44,907 bases of DNA from Candidatus Epulonipiscium sp. (GTDB lineage: Bacteria; Bacillota; Clostridia; Lachnospirales; Defluviitaleaceae). The DNA is taken from contig JAAYML010000027.1 of assembly GCA_012521395.1 (NCBI GenBank), positions 1 through 44,907 of the forward strand, written 5' to 3'. This document shows, in pieces, positions 25,001 through 33,198 of the stretch. The number at the start of each line of letters is the position of its first letter. The first letter of the stretch is position 1. The position numbers and the translations under genes were made by a program. The notes below the pieces were generated by a model, which saw only the letters and a program-made list of their open reading frames with translations, was not told the DNA's origin and did not search any database.

Positions 25001-26269
25001 GTGAGAATTCTCAGGAAAGGGATGAGAGGATCAGACGTAGCTGAACTACAAAGTATTCTTCAATTAATCGGCTATAGACCGGGCGCAATTGATGGAATTT
25101 TTGGCAATCAGACAGAAGAAGCAGTGAAAGCTTTTCAAAGGAATAATGCTTTAACAGCGGATGGTATCGTAGGACCAGCAACCTATGCAAAATTAGAACC
25201 TATTTTACTTGGATATGACCTATATACCATTAAAAAAGGAGATACATTATTTAATATTGCCCAGCAATATCATACAACGGTTTATGCAATTACAACAGCA
25301 AATCCGGATATAAATCCCTTTTTTTTGAATGTTGGGGAAGAAATTATTGTTCCTTATGGAATTGATTTGGTTCAAACCAATATTCCTTACACTTATGATG
25401 TTATGGAAAAAGATATCCGGGGTTTACAAATGCGATATCCATTTCTGGAGGTTTCTACAATTGGCCAAAGTGCAGAAGGCAGGAATTTATATTTAATAAA
25501 ACTTGGCAGTGGACCCCGCGAAGTCTTTTATAATGCCTCTCACCATGCCAATGAATGGATTACAAGTCCTGTTTTAATGAAATGGGTTGAAAACTTTTCT
25601 AAAGCTTTTGCAAGAGATGGTACGATGCGGGGATATCCAGCCAGAACAATTTGGGAACAAGCCACCATTTATATTGTACCCATGGTAAATCCTGATGGCG
25701 TTGAATTGGTTATAAACGGTGTATCTGCTGAAAATACAAGATATAGGCAACTTGTCGAGTGGAACAATGGGAATACGGATTTTTCCAATTGGAAAGCCAA
25801 TATTCGTGGAGTCGATTTAAACAGAAATTATGATGCTTCCTGGGAAGAATATAAAGAGGTAGAGTCCCTTTTGGGCATTGATGGTCCTGGTCCTTATTTG
25901 TATGGCGGACCTTATCCGGAATCCGAGCCAGAAAGTAAAGCTGTTGCGGATTTTACCAGAAGCCGTAATTTCCGTCTTGTTTTAGCATATCATACTCAAG
26001 GAGAAGTAATATTTTGGAATTACAGAAATCTTCAGCCGCCGGAAGCTTTAAGAATTGGAGAAATCTTCGCATCGGTCAGTGGCTATAGTTTGGACGAACC
26101 AGTAGGACCTGCTTTATATGCAGGTTATAAAGACTGGTTTATTAAAGAATACAGAAAACCAGGTTATACCATTGAAGTCGGCCGGGGAGTAAATCCGTTA
26201 CCTATTTCCCAATTTGATAAGATTTATGAAGATAACGAAGAATTATTACTTCTGGCAGCTTTGGTATAA
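25001..26269 (+). CDS. M14 family zinc carboxypeptidase with PG-binding and LysM domains (gamma-D-glutamyl-diamino acid endopeptidase I type)
   Basis: A 422-residue cell-wall peptidase. A peptidoglycan_binding_1 domain (about 3-65) is followed by one LysM domain (about 73-120) and a family M14 domain (about 130-420). Zinc ligands are in ASHHANEWITSPV (His and Glu) and LAYHTQGEV (His); the substrate-binding Asn-Arg is in VDLNRNYDASW; the catalytic Glu is in YTIEVGRGVNP. This matches the endopeptidase I of Bacillus sphaericus and YqgT-type enzymes cutting the D-Glu to diaminopimelate bond. A GTG at 24992 extends the frame by 3 codons but lies within the ribosome binding site; GTG at 25001, behind GGTGAG, fits better. 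No signal peptide is seen, as in the spore-associated homologs. Confidence 0.92.
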   Translation: MRILRKGMRGSDVAELQSILQLIGYRPGAIDGIFGNQTEEAVKAFQRNNALTADGIVGPATYAKLEPILLGYDLYTIKKGDTLFNIAQQYHTTVYAITTANPDINPFFLNVGEEIIVPYGIDLVQTNIPYTYDVMEKDIRGLQMRYPFLEVSTIGQSAEGRNLYLIKLGSGPREVFYNASHHANEWITSPVLMKWVENFSKAFARDGTMRGYPARTIWEQATIYIVPMVNPDGVELVINGVSAENTRYRQLVEWNNGNTDFSNWKANIRGVDLNRNYDASWEEYKEVESLLGIDGPGPYLYGGPYPESEPESKAVADFTRSRNFRLVLAYHTQGEVIFWNYRNLQPPEALRIGEIFASVSGYSLDEPVGPALYAGYKDWFIKEYRKPGYTIEVGRGVNPLPISQFDKIYEDNEELLLLAALV

Positions 26270-26327
26270 GAGATTTACATTATTCTTGTCATTATATAAA
26301 AATTCATGCTATTGTAAGTTTAATTTA

Positions 26328-26336
26328 TGGTATAAT
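26328..26336 (+). promoter_or_regulatory. Extended -10 promoter of metY
   Basis: TGG-TATAAT, a perfect extended -10, lies 72 bases before the metY ATG. The -35 region is weak. Confidence 0.6.
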
Positions 26337-26343
26337 GAATATA

Positions 26344-26380
26344 ATAACATAAGGTTATAGCTCTCCAAAGGGAGAGCTTT
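26344..26380 (+). promoter_or_regulatory. Tandem hairpins in the metY 5' leader
   Basis: Directly after the predicted transcription start, two adjacent stems can form: ATAAC/GTTAT, and the 8-bp AGCTCTCC/GGAGAGCT with an AAAG loop, followed by only three T. The leader does not match the S-box (SAM-I) or a T-box. It may be an mRNA-stabilising 5' hairpin or an attenuator. Confidence 0.45.
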
Positions 26381-26408
26381 CCTGATTTTAAGAATTGGAG
26401 GTTTAGGG

Positions 26409-27680
26409 ATGAAAGATTGGAAAATAGAAACCATTGCCGTTCAGGGAGGATATACACCACAAAATTCTGAACCCAGAATCTTGCCTATTTATCAAAGTAC
26501 TACATATAAGTATGACAGTGCAGAACATGTAGCAAAGCTATTTGATTTAGAAGAAGAAGGTCATATGTATACAAGAATCAGTAATCCTACCCTGGCAGCC
26601 TTAGAAGAAAAGGTAGCCCAGTTAGAAGGAGGAGTTGGGGCTTTATCGACAGCTTCAGGACAAGCAGCTACAACTTTAGCCATTTTAAATATTTGTCAGT
26701 CCGGAGAACATATCGTTGCAGCAAGCAATTTATATGGAGGTACCTTTACTTTGCTTGCCAGCACTTTTAAGAAGTTTGGTATAGAGGTTAGTTTTGTCGA
26801 TCCGGACAGTTCAGCAGAAGAGATTAAAAAGCATTTCAGACCAAATACAAAAGCCTTATTTGGAGAAACAATAGGCAATCCAAGTCTTAATATATTAGAT
26901 TTTGAAAAATTTTCTTCCATCGCTAAGGAAATGGGAGTACCTTTTATTGTCGATAATACCTTTGCCACCCCTTATCTTTGCAAGCCACTGGAACATGGAG
27001 CCAATGTCGTTGTTCATTCAGCAACAAAGTATTTTGATGGTCATGCAACCAGTGTCGGAGGGATTATTGTTGATGGGGGCAATTTTGACTGGACCAATGG
27101 CAAGTATCCTGGATTTACTGAAGCCGATCCGACTTATCATGGTGTAAAATATGTTGAGCAGTTTGGAAAACAAGCATATATTGTAAAAGCCAGAGTACAA
27201 CTTTTAAGAGATTTAGGTTCAACCTTAAGCCCATTTAATGCATTTTTAATTAACTTAGGTTTAGAAACCTTACATCTCAGAATGGAAAGGCACAGTGAAA
27301 ATGCTCTTAAACTTGCCCAATTTCTTCAGGGTCATCCTAAGGTAGAGTGGGTGAATTATCCTGGTCTTGAGAGCCATCGTTCTTATGCTTTAGCGAAGAA
27401 ATATTTACCTAGGGGCTGCAGTGGGGTATTAACTTTTGGTGTAAAAGGCGGAAAAGAAGCTGGAATGAAATTTATTAATCGTGTAAAATTAGCAGCTTTA
27501 GTCGTGCATGTGGCAGACGCAAGAACTTCTGTTATTCATCCGGCCAGCACAACCCACAGGCAATTAACAAAAGAAGAACAAATATCTTCTGGTGTAACAG
27601 AAGACTTAATCCGTGTATCTGTCGGGATTGAAAATATTGAAGATATTATTTCTGATTTCGATCAGGCACTTAATAGTTAA
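26409..27680 (+). CDS. metY: O-acetylhomoserine aminocarboxypropyltransferase (O-acetylhomoserine sulfhydrylase)
   Basis: A 423-residue PLP enzyme of the Cys/Met metabolism family that makes homocysteine from O-acetylhomoserine and sulfide, the direct sulfhydrylation route to methionine. The PLP lysine is in HSATKYFDGHATSVGG. Other family marks are YTRISNPTLAALEEKVAQLE near the start, GGTFTLLASTFKKFGI, and the C-terminal TSVIHPASTTHRQLT and LIRVSVGIENIEDI. The inserted segment after the lysine (FDWTNGKYPGFTEADPTYHG) is typical of MetY rather than MetB or MetC. It stands alone with its own promoter, leader hairpins and terminator. Confidence 0.95.
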   Translation: MKDWKIETIAVQGGYTPQNSEPRILPIYQSTTYKYDSAEHVAKLFDLEEEGHMYTRISNPTLAALEEKVAQLEGGVGALSTASGQAATTLAILNICQSGEHIVAASNLYGGTFTLLASTFKKFGIEVSFVDPDSSAEEIKKHFRPNTKALFGETIGNPSLNILDFEKFSSIAKEMGVPFIVDNTFATPYLCKPLEHGANVVVHSATKYFDGHATSVGGIIVDGGNFDWTNGKYPGFTEADPTYHGVKYVEQFGKQAYIVKARVQLLRDLGSTLSPFNAFLINLGLETLHLRMERHSENALKLAQFLQGHPKVEWVNYPGLESHRSYALAKKYLPRGCSGVLTFGVKGGKEAGMKFINRVKLAALVVHVADARTSVIHPASTTHRQLTKEEQISSGVTEDLIRVSVGIENIEDIISDFDQALNS

Positions 27681-27711
27681 ATTAAAAGTCCCCAAAAGGG
27701 GCTTTTAATTT
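27681..27711 (+). terminator. Terminator after metY
   Basis: Stem AAAAG-t-CCCC/GGGGCTTTT with one bulged T and an AAAA loop, followed by TTTTAATTT. Confidence 0.78.
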
Positions 27712-27749
27712 AATCCTTGCTTTTATTAAAAATGAGGAGTGAATGAAGA

Positions 27750-28016
27750 TTGAAAGAATCCGATAAAAAAGAAGTGATTAATTTATTAAAAACAGCAAAA
27801 GGACAACTGGATGCCATCATACGTATGACGGAAGAAGACAGATATTGCATTGATATCTCGAAGCAAATACTAGCTGTACAGGCATTACTTAAAAAAAGTA
27901 ATCTTACTGTATTAAGGCAGCATATTCATGGCTGTGTAAGAAATGCATTATTAACTGGTGAAGGTGAACAGAAAATAGAAGAAATCATCAATATTCTTGA
28001 TAAATATATAAAATAA
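27750..28016 (+). CDS. CsoR-family metal-sensing transcriptional repressor
   Basis: An 88-residue all-helical repressor of the CsoR/RcnR family. It starts with TTG, with GAGGAG 10 bases upstream. The copper-site triad of CsoR is conserved with exact spacing: Cys33 (DRYCIDI), His58 and Cys62 (RQHIHGCVRNAL). The His distinguishes it from the persulfide sensor CstR, and the N-terminal His of RcnR is missing, so a Cu(I) sensor is the best guess. No copper ATPase or chaperone is next to it; the genes that follow encode two small Cys-rich proteins that may belong to its regulon. The operator is not identified. Confidence 0.88.
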   Translation: MKESDKKEVINLLKTAKGQLDAIIRMTEEDRYCIDISKQILAVQALLKKSNLTVLRQHIHGCVRNALLTGEGEQKIEEIINILDKYIK

Positions 28017-28106
28017 TACGCTTGTTTAAATTTTGTTCACAATTATTTAATATTTATATATTATAATATATATGTATGATTTATTGTATTATAGAAGGAA
28101 TAGGAT

Positions 28107-28280
28107 GTGAGCCCAATGAAGTGTCCTGTATGCCATCAAGATAATTTAGGTTTAGTAGGCCGTATCAGATATTATTGTCCCGATTGTAATGTTGAAATTG
28201 TTGTTAAGGGTAGGGTATTAGAAATATATGAAATTAAGAAAGATGGAGGTTTAAAGTTAGTAAAGCTACTGGCATCCTAA
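28107..28280 (+). CDS. 57-residue zinc-ribbon protein
   Basis: A small gene with a two-part zinc ribbon: C-P-V-C at residues 6-9 and C-P-D-C at 24-27, followed by a strand-rich end (VEIVVKGRVLEIYEI). It begins with GTG at 28107 behind AAGGAA (six-base spacing); an in-frame ATG at 28116 is the alternative and would give 54 residues. It sits between the CsoR repressor and the YHS protein, all on one strand with short gaps (90 and 28 bases). Possible roles are metal binding, or nucleic-acid binding as a ribbon adapter. I do not recognise a named family. Confidence 0.75.
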   Translation: MSPMKCPVCHQDNLGLVGRIRYYCPDCNVEIVVKGRVLEIYEIKKDGGLKLVKLLAS

Positions 28281-28308
28281 TGGAAATGAAAGGAGATATT
28301 TTGTTATT

Positions 28309-28626
28309 ATGGAACTTATTCAAAGCATTTTTTGGATTCTTGCTTTATGGTGGCTCTTATCTAATGTTGTCACGGCAATCAAAGTCATTCAAATCCAAAA
28401 AGCAATAGAAAAGAATAATGAATTAAATAGGAATCAGCCAAAAAATATAGAGCTGGATACGAAAGCAGATGATCCAGCAGAAGTTGAAATGGTAGAAGAT
28501 AAGGTTTGTGGTAAAGTTATTGAAAAAAGCCGGGCTTATCAGCTCTTTCATGAAGGTAAGCTGTTTTATTTTTGCAGCTGGGATTGCCGGCAAACATATA
28601 TTCAGGAGTATATCAAGCAGTCCTAA
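28309..28626 (+). CDS. Membrane-anchored YHS/TRASH domain protein
   Basis: A 105-residue protein. An N-terminal membrane helix (about 4-25) and a charged linker lead to a C-terminal YHS-type metal-binding domain (about 62-103) with DKVCGKVIEKSRAYQLF and LFYFCSWDCRQTY; the ligand cysteines are Cys67, Cys89 and Cys93. YHS and TRASH domains occur in copper and heavy-metal handling proteins. Its position two genes after a CsoR-type repressor fits metal homeostasis, but this is inference. The Shine-Dalgarno AGGAG is 13 bases from the ATG, longer than usual, with no better in-frame start. A strong terminator overlaps its end. Confidence 0.82.
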   Translation: MELIQSIFWILALWWLLSNVVTAIKVIQIQKAIEKNNELNRNQPKNIELDTKADDPAEVEMVEDKVCGKVIEKSRAYQLFHEGKLFYFCSWDCRQTYIQEYIKQS

Positions 28627-28644
28627 TAATCAGGACTGCTTTTT
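28616..28644 (+). terminator. Terminator after the YHS protein gene
   Basis: Perfect stem AGCAGTCCT/AGGACTGCT with loop AATAATC and five T. The left arm is in the last codons. Confidence 0.92.
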
Positions 28645-28686
28645 GAACATAATATACTAAAAGTATAAAAGTACATGGAGGTCCAT

Positions 28687-29448
28687 ATGAAAAAAATTGC
28701 AATTGTAACCGGGGCATCTTCTGGATTGGGCAGTCATTTTGTACGACAATTGGATTTAAAATATGATTTAGATGAAATTTGGATGCTGGCAAGAAGAGAA
28801 GATAAAATGAAAGAAATTGCCAGTAAGCTAAAAAAAACCAAAGCCGTTTTAATAAAATGTGATTTATCCAATCTTGAAGAAATTAATAAATTAACGGATC
28901 AATTAAAAAAAGAAAAAGTATTAGTTAAATTTTTAATTAATAGTGCGGGTTTTGGAAAAATAGGGACATTTTCAGAATTACCACTGGAAGAACAAATGGC
29001 CATGATAGACGTTAATATAAAGGCTTTAACAACTGTAACTTATGTTGTTTTGCCATACCTGGCAAAAGGGGCAAAGATTATACAAGTGGCCTCTTCAGCG
29101 GCTTTTTTACCTCAACCGGGTTTTAACGTATATGCTGCTACAAAAGCTTATGTACATCATTTTAGTAAAGCACTGAGCATTGAATTAAAACATAGAAACA
29201 TCCAAGTATTAGCCCTGTGTCCAGGACCAGTAAAAACAGAATTTTTTACAATTGCTTCAAAAGACGGAAAGCCCGCTGACTGGAAAACAAAATTTATGGT
29301 TAATCCCAGGGATGTTGTATCAAAAGCTTTAAAGGATGCTGAGTCTAATAAAATGGAATCTGTATATAGTTTACCGATGAAACTTTTAAAAATTATTTCA
29401 AGAATTATCCCTCAGGAGCTTATTTTAAAATATTTTAAATGGCGTTAA
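28687..29448 (+). CDS. SDR family NAD(P)-dependent oxidoreductase
   Basis: A 253-residue classical short-chain dehydrogenase. The cofactor motif TGASSGLGSHF is at about residues 8-18, followed by the adenine-side NSAGFGKIG; the catalytic Ser is in VASSAAFLP and the YxxxK motif in YAATKAYVHHF. RREDKM after the second strand suggests NADP(H) preference. The C-terminal half (PLKLLKIISRIIPQELILKY-like) resembles the DltE/YqjQ-type SDRs with a membrane-associated tail. Substrate unknown. An ATG at 28675 extends the frame by 4 codons, but GGAGG lies between the two ATGs and supports 28687. Confidence 0.93.
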   Translation: MKKIAIVTGASSGLGSHFVRQLDLKYDLDEIWMLARREDKMKEIASKLKKTKAVLIKCDLSNLEEINKLTDQLKKEKVLVKFLINSAGFGKIGTFSELPLEEQMAMIDVNIKALTTVTYVVLPYLAKGAKIIQVASSAAFLPQPGFNVYAATKAYVHHFSKALSIELKHRNIQVLALCPGPVKTEFFTIASKDGKPADWKTKFMVNPRDVVSKALKDAESNKMESVYSLPMKLLKIISRIIPQELILKYFKWR

Positions 29449-29495
29449 GATATAATTATTATAAACAATAATTTAGAAAGTGGGAGATGCAGAGG

Positions 29496-32417
29496 ATGAA
29501 AGTTAATTCAAAAATTCATGGCTTTATTTTAATTGAAGAAAAAGAAATTAAAGAAATTAATTCTATTGCCCGTTTATTTGAACATGAGAAGAGCGGAGCA
29601 AAATTATTAAGTTTGCAAAATGATGATGAGAATAAGGTTTTTTCAATTTCTTTCAGAACACCTCCTCATGATAGTACAGGGTTGCCTCATATTATGGAAC
29701 ATTCTGTATTATGCGGTTCCAGAAAATTTCCTACAAAAGATCCTTTCGTGGAATTGGCAAAGGGGTCATTAAATACTTTCCTTAATGCTATGACTTTTGC
29801 GGATAAAACAATGTATCCTATAGCAAGCACGAATGATAAAGATTTTATGAATTTAATGGATGTCTATCTGGATGCTGTTTTTTATCCCAATATCTATAAA
29901 TATCCTGAAATATTGATGCAGGAAGGTTGGCATTATGAGTTGGAAAATGAGGAAGATGAAATCACTTATAAGGGCGTTGTATATAATGAAATGAAAGGGG
30001 CTTTTTCTTCTCCTGAATCCATTTTATTTAGAAAAATCCAGGAATCTTTGCTTCCAGATACCCCTTACGGCGTAGAGTCAGGAGGTGACCCTGATTTTAT
30101 CCCGGAATTAACTTATGAAGACTTTATTGCTTTTCATAAGAAGTTTTATCATCCTTCCAATGCCTATATTCATCTTTATGGAAATGGAAACTTAGAGGAG
30201 CAGCTTGAATTTATTGACCGGGAATATTTAAGCCATTTTGAGAGACAAAAGATTGATTCTTCAATTGAACTGCAAAAACCTTTTGATGAAATTAAAGAAA
30301 TTCAGGCAGACTATCCGATTTCAATGGAAGAAAGCCAGGAGTGTAAAACATATTTGAGTTTAAATTACGTCATAGACCGTTCAACAAATCCGGAAATATA
30401 TCTGGCCTTTCAGATATTGGAATATTTGCTTTTAGAAACACCTGCTTCTCCTCTGAAGAAAGCTTTATTAGAGGCTGAAATAGGAAAAGATGTTTTTGGA
30501 AGCTTTGACAATAGTATTCAACAGCCCATTTTTAGCATCATTGTAAAAAACAGTGATATGGATAAAAAAGAACAATTTGTTCAAATCGTAAAAGATACTT
30601 TGGCTCAATTGGTAAAGGACGGTATTGATAAAAAACTGGTTCAGGCTGCAGTTAATGCAAAGGAATTCAGCTTGAGAGAAGCAGATTCAAGAGGATACCC
30701 AAAAGGACTTATTTATGCTATAAAAAGTATGAGCAGCTGGCTTTATGATGACGATCCCTTTATGCATCTTTGTTATGAAGCAAGCCTTGCAAAGATAAAA
30801 GAAAGCTTTAATTCTTCTTATTTTGAAGCATTAATTGAAAATTATTTATTGAATAATCAGCATGCTTCTTTGCTCATTTTGAGTCCTAAAAAAGGTTTAT
30901 TAGAAGAAAAAATGAAAAAAACAAGAGAAAAGTTAGCTGCTTATAAGGCCAAATTATCTAAAGAAGAAATAGCCGATTTAATTAAAAAAACAAAGGAACT
31001 TCAAAAAAGACAAATGACTCCGGATGATCCAAAAGATATAGAAAAAATTCCTTTGCTTTCTTTAGAAGATATCAAAAAAGAAGCAGAAAAACTTCCACAA
31101 GTTGAAAAAGAAGAACAAGGGATTAAAGTCCTCTTTCATCCTTTATTTACAAATAAAATTACGTATTTAAATCTATATTTTGATTTGAAAACGCTTGAGC
31201 AGGATTTAATCCCATATGGGGGAATGCTCGTAGGTATCTTGGGTAAAATGAGCACAGAAAACTATGATTACGGCGATTTATCGAATGAAATTAACATTCA
31301 TACCGGGGGTATAAGTATTCACGCAGACACTTTTGGCATTAATGGATCAGACAAGGAATATGAAAGTAAGTTTATTATTAAATCAAAAGCATTAACAGAA
31401 AAAGTTCCACAGCTTATTAAACTGCTTAAAGAAATCATTGATTTAACTAAATTTGACGATGAAAAACGTTTATTAGAGATTATCAGGGAAATGAAATCCC
31501 GCATGGAAATGAATCTTTATGCTCAAGGTCATGTTGTGGCTTATGAAAGACTTATGTCTTATTTCACTGAAAAGGGTGCTTATAATGAGCAGTTAAAAGG
31601 TTTTTCCTTTTATCAATTTATTGTAGACCTGGAAGAAAATTTTCAGGCTAAAAAAGTAGATATTATATCCAATTTAAAGAAAGCAGCTTCTGCTATATTT
31701 AATATCAATCATTTAATCATAGGTCTTACCAGTGAAGAAAAAGATTATAAAGTATTTCAGGACAATCTTTCACTATTAACTGAAAATCTGAATAAAGAAA
31801 AACGGGTAAAACAAAATTATACATTTAATATTACAAATAAAAATGAAGGCTTAATGACGCAAAGTGATGTTCAATATGTGGCCAAGGGATATAATTTTCT
31901 GCCATTGAGTTATAACTATTCGGGCAGCATGCAAGTATTAAAAACCATTATCAGTTTAGATTATCTATGGAATAAAGTAAGGGTACAGGGAGGCGCTTAT
32001 GGAGCATTCTTTAATGTTTCAAGAACTGGAAATATCTATTTTGCTTCCTATAGGGACCCTAATCTTAAGAAAACGCTTGAGGTCTATGATGCTGCAGCAG
32101 ATTATATTCAAAATTTTGATGCCAGTGAAAGGGATATGACAAAATACATTATTGGTACGATCAGTCGTTATGATTTTCCATTAACACCTTCTATGAAAGG
32201 TGAAAAAGCGGTATCTTTATATATTAGTCAAATTTCTCAGGAAGATATTCAAAAAGAACGGGATGAAATCTTAAATACTAAAAAAGAAGATATCATCCAA
32301 TATAGGCAGATGCTTAAGGAAATTACATCAAAAAATCTTTATTGTGTAATGGGAAATAAAGAAATCATTAAGGAAAACTCAGATTTGTTTGATTCTACCA
32401 TTGATGTTTTTAAATAA
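29496..32417 (+). CDS. M16C family zinc metalloprotease (presequence-protease type insulinase)
   Basis: A 973-residue protease made of four M16-type halves. The inverted zinc motif is HIMEHSVLCGSRKFPTKDPF (His-x2-Glu-His), and the third ligand is the Glu in YNEMKGAFS about 75 residues later. The M16C-associated domain occupies the middle, with a helical hairpin (about 475-535) linking the two halves. Homologs include the mitochondrial PreP and bacterial peptidasomes that degrade short peptides inside a closed chamber. There is no signal peptide, so it is cytosolic. An ATG at 29487 abuts the ribosome binding site GGGAG; ATG at 29496 has proper spacing of nine and is preferred. Confidence 0.94.
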   Translation: MKVNSKIHGFILIEEKEIKEINSIARLFEHEKSGAKLLSLQNDDENKVFSISFRTPPHDSTGLPHIMEHSVLCGSRKFPTKDPFVELAKGSLNTFLNAMTFADKTMYPIASTNDKDFMNLMDVYLDAVFYPNIYKYPEILMQEGWHYELENEEDEITYKGVVYNEMKGAFSSPESILFRKIQESLLPDTPYGVESGGDPDFIPELTYEDFIAFHKKFYHPSNAYIHLYGNGNLEEQLEFIDREYLSHFERQKIDSSIELQKPFDEIKEIQADYPISMEESQECKTYLSLNYVIDRSTNPEIYLAFQILEYLLLETPASPLKKALLEAEIGKDVFGSFDNSIQQPIFSIIVKNSDMDKKEQFVQIVKDTLAQLVKDGIDKKLVQAAVNAKEFSLREADSRGYPKGLIYAIKSMSSWLYDDDPFMHLCYEASLAKIKESFNSSYFEALIENYLLNNQHASLLILSPKKGLLEEKMKKTREKLAAYKAKLSKEEIADLIKKTKELQKRQMTPDDPKDIEKIPLLSLEDIKKEAEKLPQVEKEEQGIKVLFHPLFTNKITYLNLYFDLKTLEQDLIPYGGMLVGILGKMSTENYDYGDLSNEINIHTGGISIHADTFGINGSDKEYESKFIIKSKALTEKVPQLIKLLKEIIDLTKFDDEKRLLEIIREMKSRMEMNLYAQGHVVAYERLMSYFTEKGAYNEQLKGFSFYQFIVDLEENFQAKKVDIISNLKKAASAIFNINHLIIGLTSEEKDYKVFQDNLSLLTENLNKEKRVKQNYTFNITNKNEGLMTQSDVQYVAKGYNFLPLSYNYSGSMQVLKTIISLDYLWNKVRVQGGAYGAFFNVSRTGNIYFASYRDPNLKKTLEVYDAAADYIQNFDASERDMTKYIIGTISRYDFPLTPSMKGEKAVSLYISQISQEDIQKERDEILNTKKEDIIQYRQMLKEITSKNLYCVMGNKEIIKENSDLFDSTIDVFK

Positions 32418-32458
32418 TTAAAGTGTGCTTTTGCACACTTTAATTATTGTTGATTTTT
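32413..32458 (+). terminator. Terminator after the M16C protease
   Basis: A perfect 16-bp stem ending GTGTGC-TTTT-GCACAC. There is no immediate U tract, but six T follow at 32453-32458. Confidence 0.72.
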
Positions 32459-32487
32459 TGATAAACTTAAAAACAGAGTTTTATCTA
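32459..32487 (+). promoter_or_regulatory. Promoter of the 188-residue membrane protein gene
   Basis: TTGATA, 17-base spacer, TATCTA, in the 120-base gap after the protease terminator and 50 bases before the ATG. Confidence 0.6.
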
Positions 32488-32537
32488 AAGTATAGCTCTG
32501 TAAATTTTATGCATTTTGACTTGAAAGGAAGAATACG

Positions 32538-33104
32538 ATGGCAAAAGTAATACAGGAAGCAGATTATATCCAGAAAAGAAAGAAAAAATATCTTACTTAT
32601 ACCCTGATTTTTTTTGTGATTATGATGATGATATTCTTAATAGGATTTATCATCACAAGGACAAGAAAAAATATTTTTACAGTTATTGCTGCAGTTTTTA
32701 CTTTAGTGGTTGCTCAATATGGGGTTCAATTTTTTTCAATCATTCATTTTAAAGATGGGGATAAAAAAATTGCAGAAGTCATATCGAATCTTCCTGAGGA
32801 TTATATTGTGTGGAATAGTGCCTTACTAGGAGACCAGATAGGAATGACGCTTATTGAACATATCATTATTAGCGATAAGGAAATTATTTGTCTATATGAT
32901 GTAAAGAATAAGCATTATCAAAAAAATCTTGATACGATGAAACGTATTGCCCAAAATAAAGGATTAAAAGAGTATCTGAAATTTATAAAGATAGAAGAAG
33001 AACAATTAGAAAAATACATAGAACAATGGAGCCAGTATGAAATAGAGAATCATAAGAAGCAAGAAGAAATCCTGAATGCTTTAAAAACTGCAGCAATTGT
33101 ATAA
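32538..33104 (+). CDS. Uncharacterised membrane protein with two N-terminal helices
   Basis: A 188-residue protein I do not recognise. A basic N-terminus (KRKKKY) is followed by two membrane helices (about 19-40 and 46-68), giving an inside N- and C-terminus by the positive-inside rule. The remaining 120 residues are soluble and cytosolic: a strand-rich part (about 85-125, IISDKEIICLYDVKN) and a C-terminal helix rich in Glu, Gln and Lys (about 150-185). The ribosome binding site AAAGGAAG supports the ATG. It has its own promoter and is followed by another promoter, so it is probably monocistronic. Confidence 0.75.
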   Translation: MAKVIQEADYIQKRKKKYLTYTLIFFVIMMMIFLIGFIITRTRKNIFTVIAAVFTLVVAQYGVQFFSIIHFKDGDKKIAEVISNLPEDYIVWNSALLGDQIGMTLIEHIIISDKEIICLYDVKNKHYQKNLDTMKRIAQNKGLKEYLKFIKIEEEQLEKYIEQWSQYEIENHKKQEEILNALKTAAIV

Positions 33105-33130
33105 GTTTTAATAAATATTCCATATTATTC

Positions 33131-33159
33131 TTGTTTAGATTAAATAGTCATGTTATTAT
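33131..33159 (+). promoter_or_regulatory. Promoter of the stalk-domain lipoprotein gene
   Basis: TTGTTT, 17-base spacer, TATTAT, with the extended -10 TG one base upstream of the hexamer. It ends 39 bases before the ATG. Confidence 0.65.
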
Positions 33160-33198
33160 AAGATGGTAAGAATTAATTAATGAAACGGGGGATAATAA

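Noticed and set aside
26359-26380. metY leader hairpin as an intrinsic terminator of the upstream gene
   Set aside because: It lies downstream of the metY extended -10 and is 90 bases beyond the M14 peptidase stop, with only three T behind it.
27743-27766. Seven-codon ATG open frame overlapping the CsoR start
   Set aside because: Too short, only three bases from the Shine-Dalgarno sequence, and without any sign of a leader-peptide function; the TTG at 27750 gives the conserved CsoR N-terminus.
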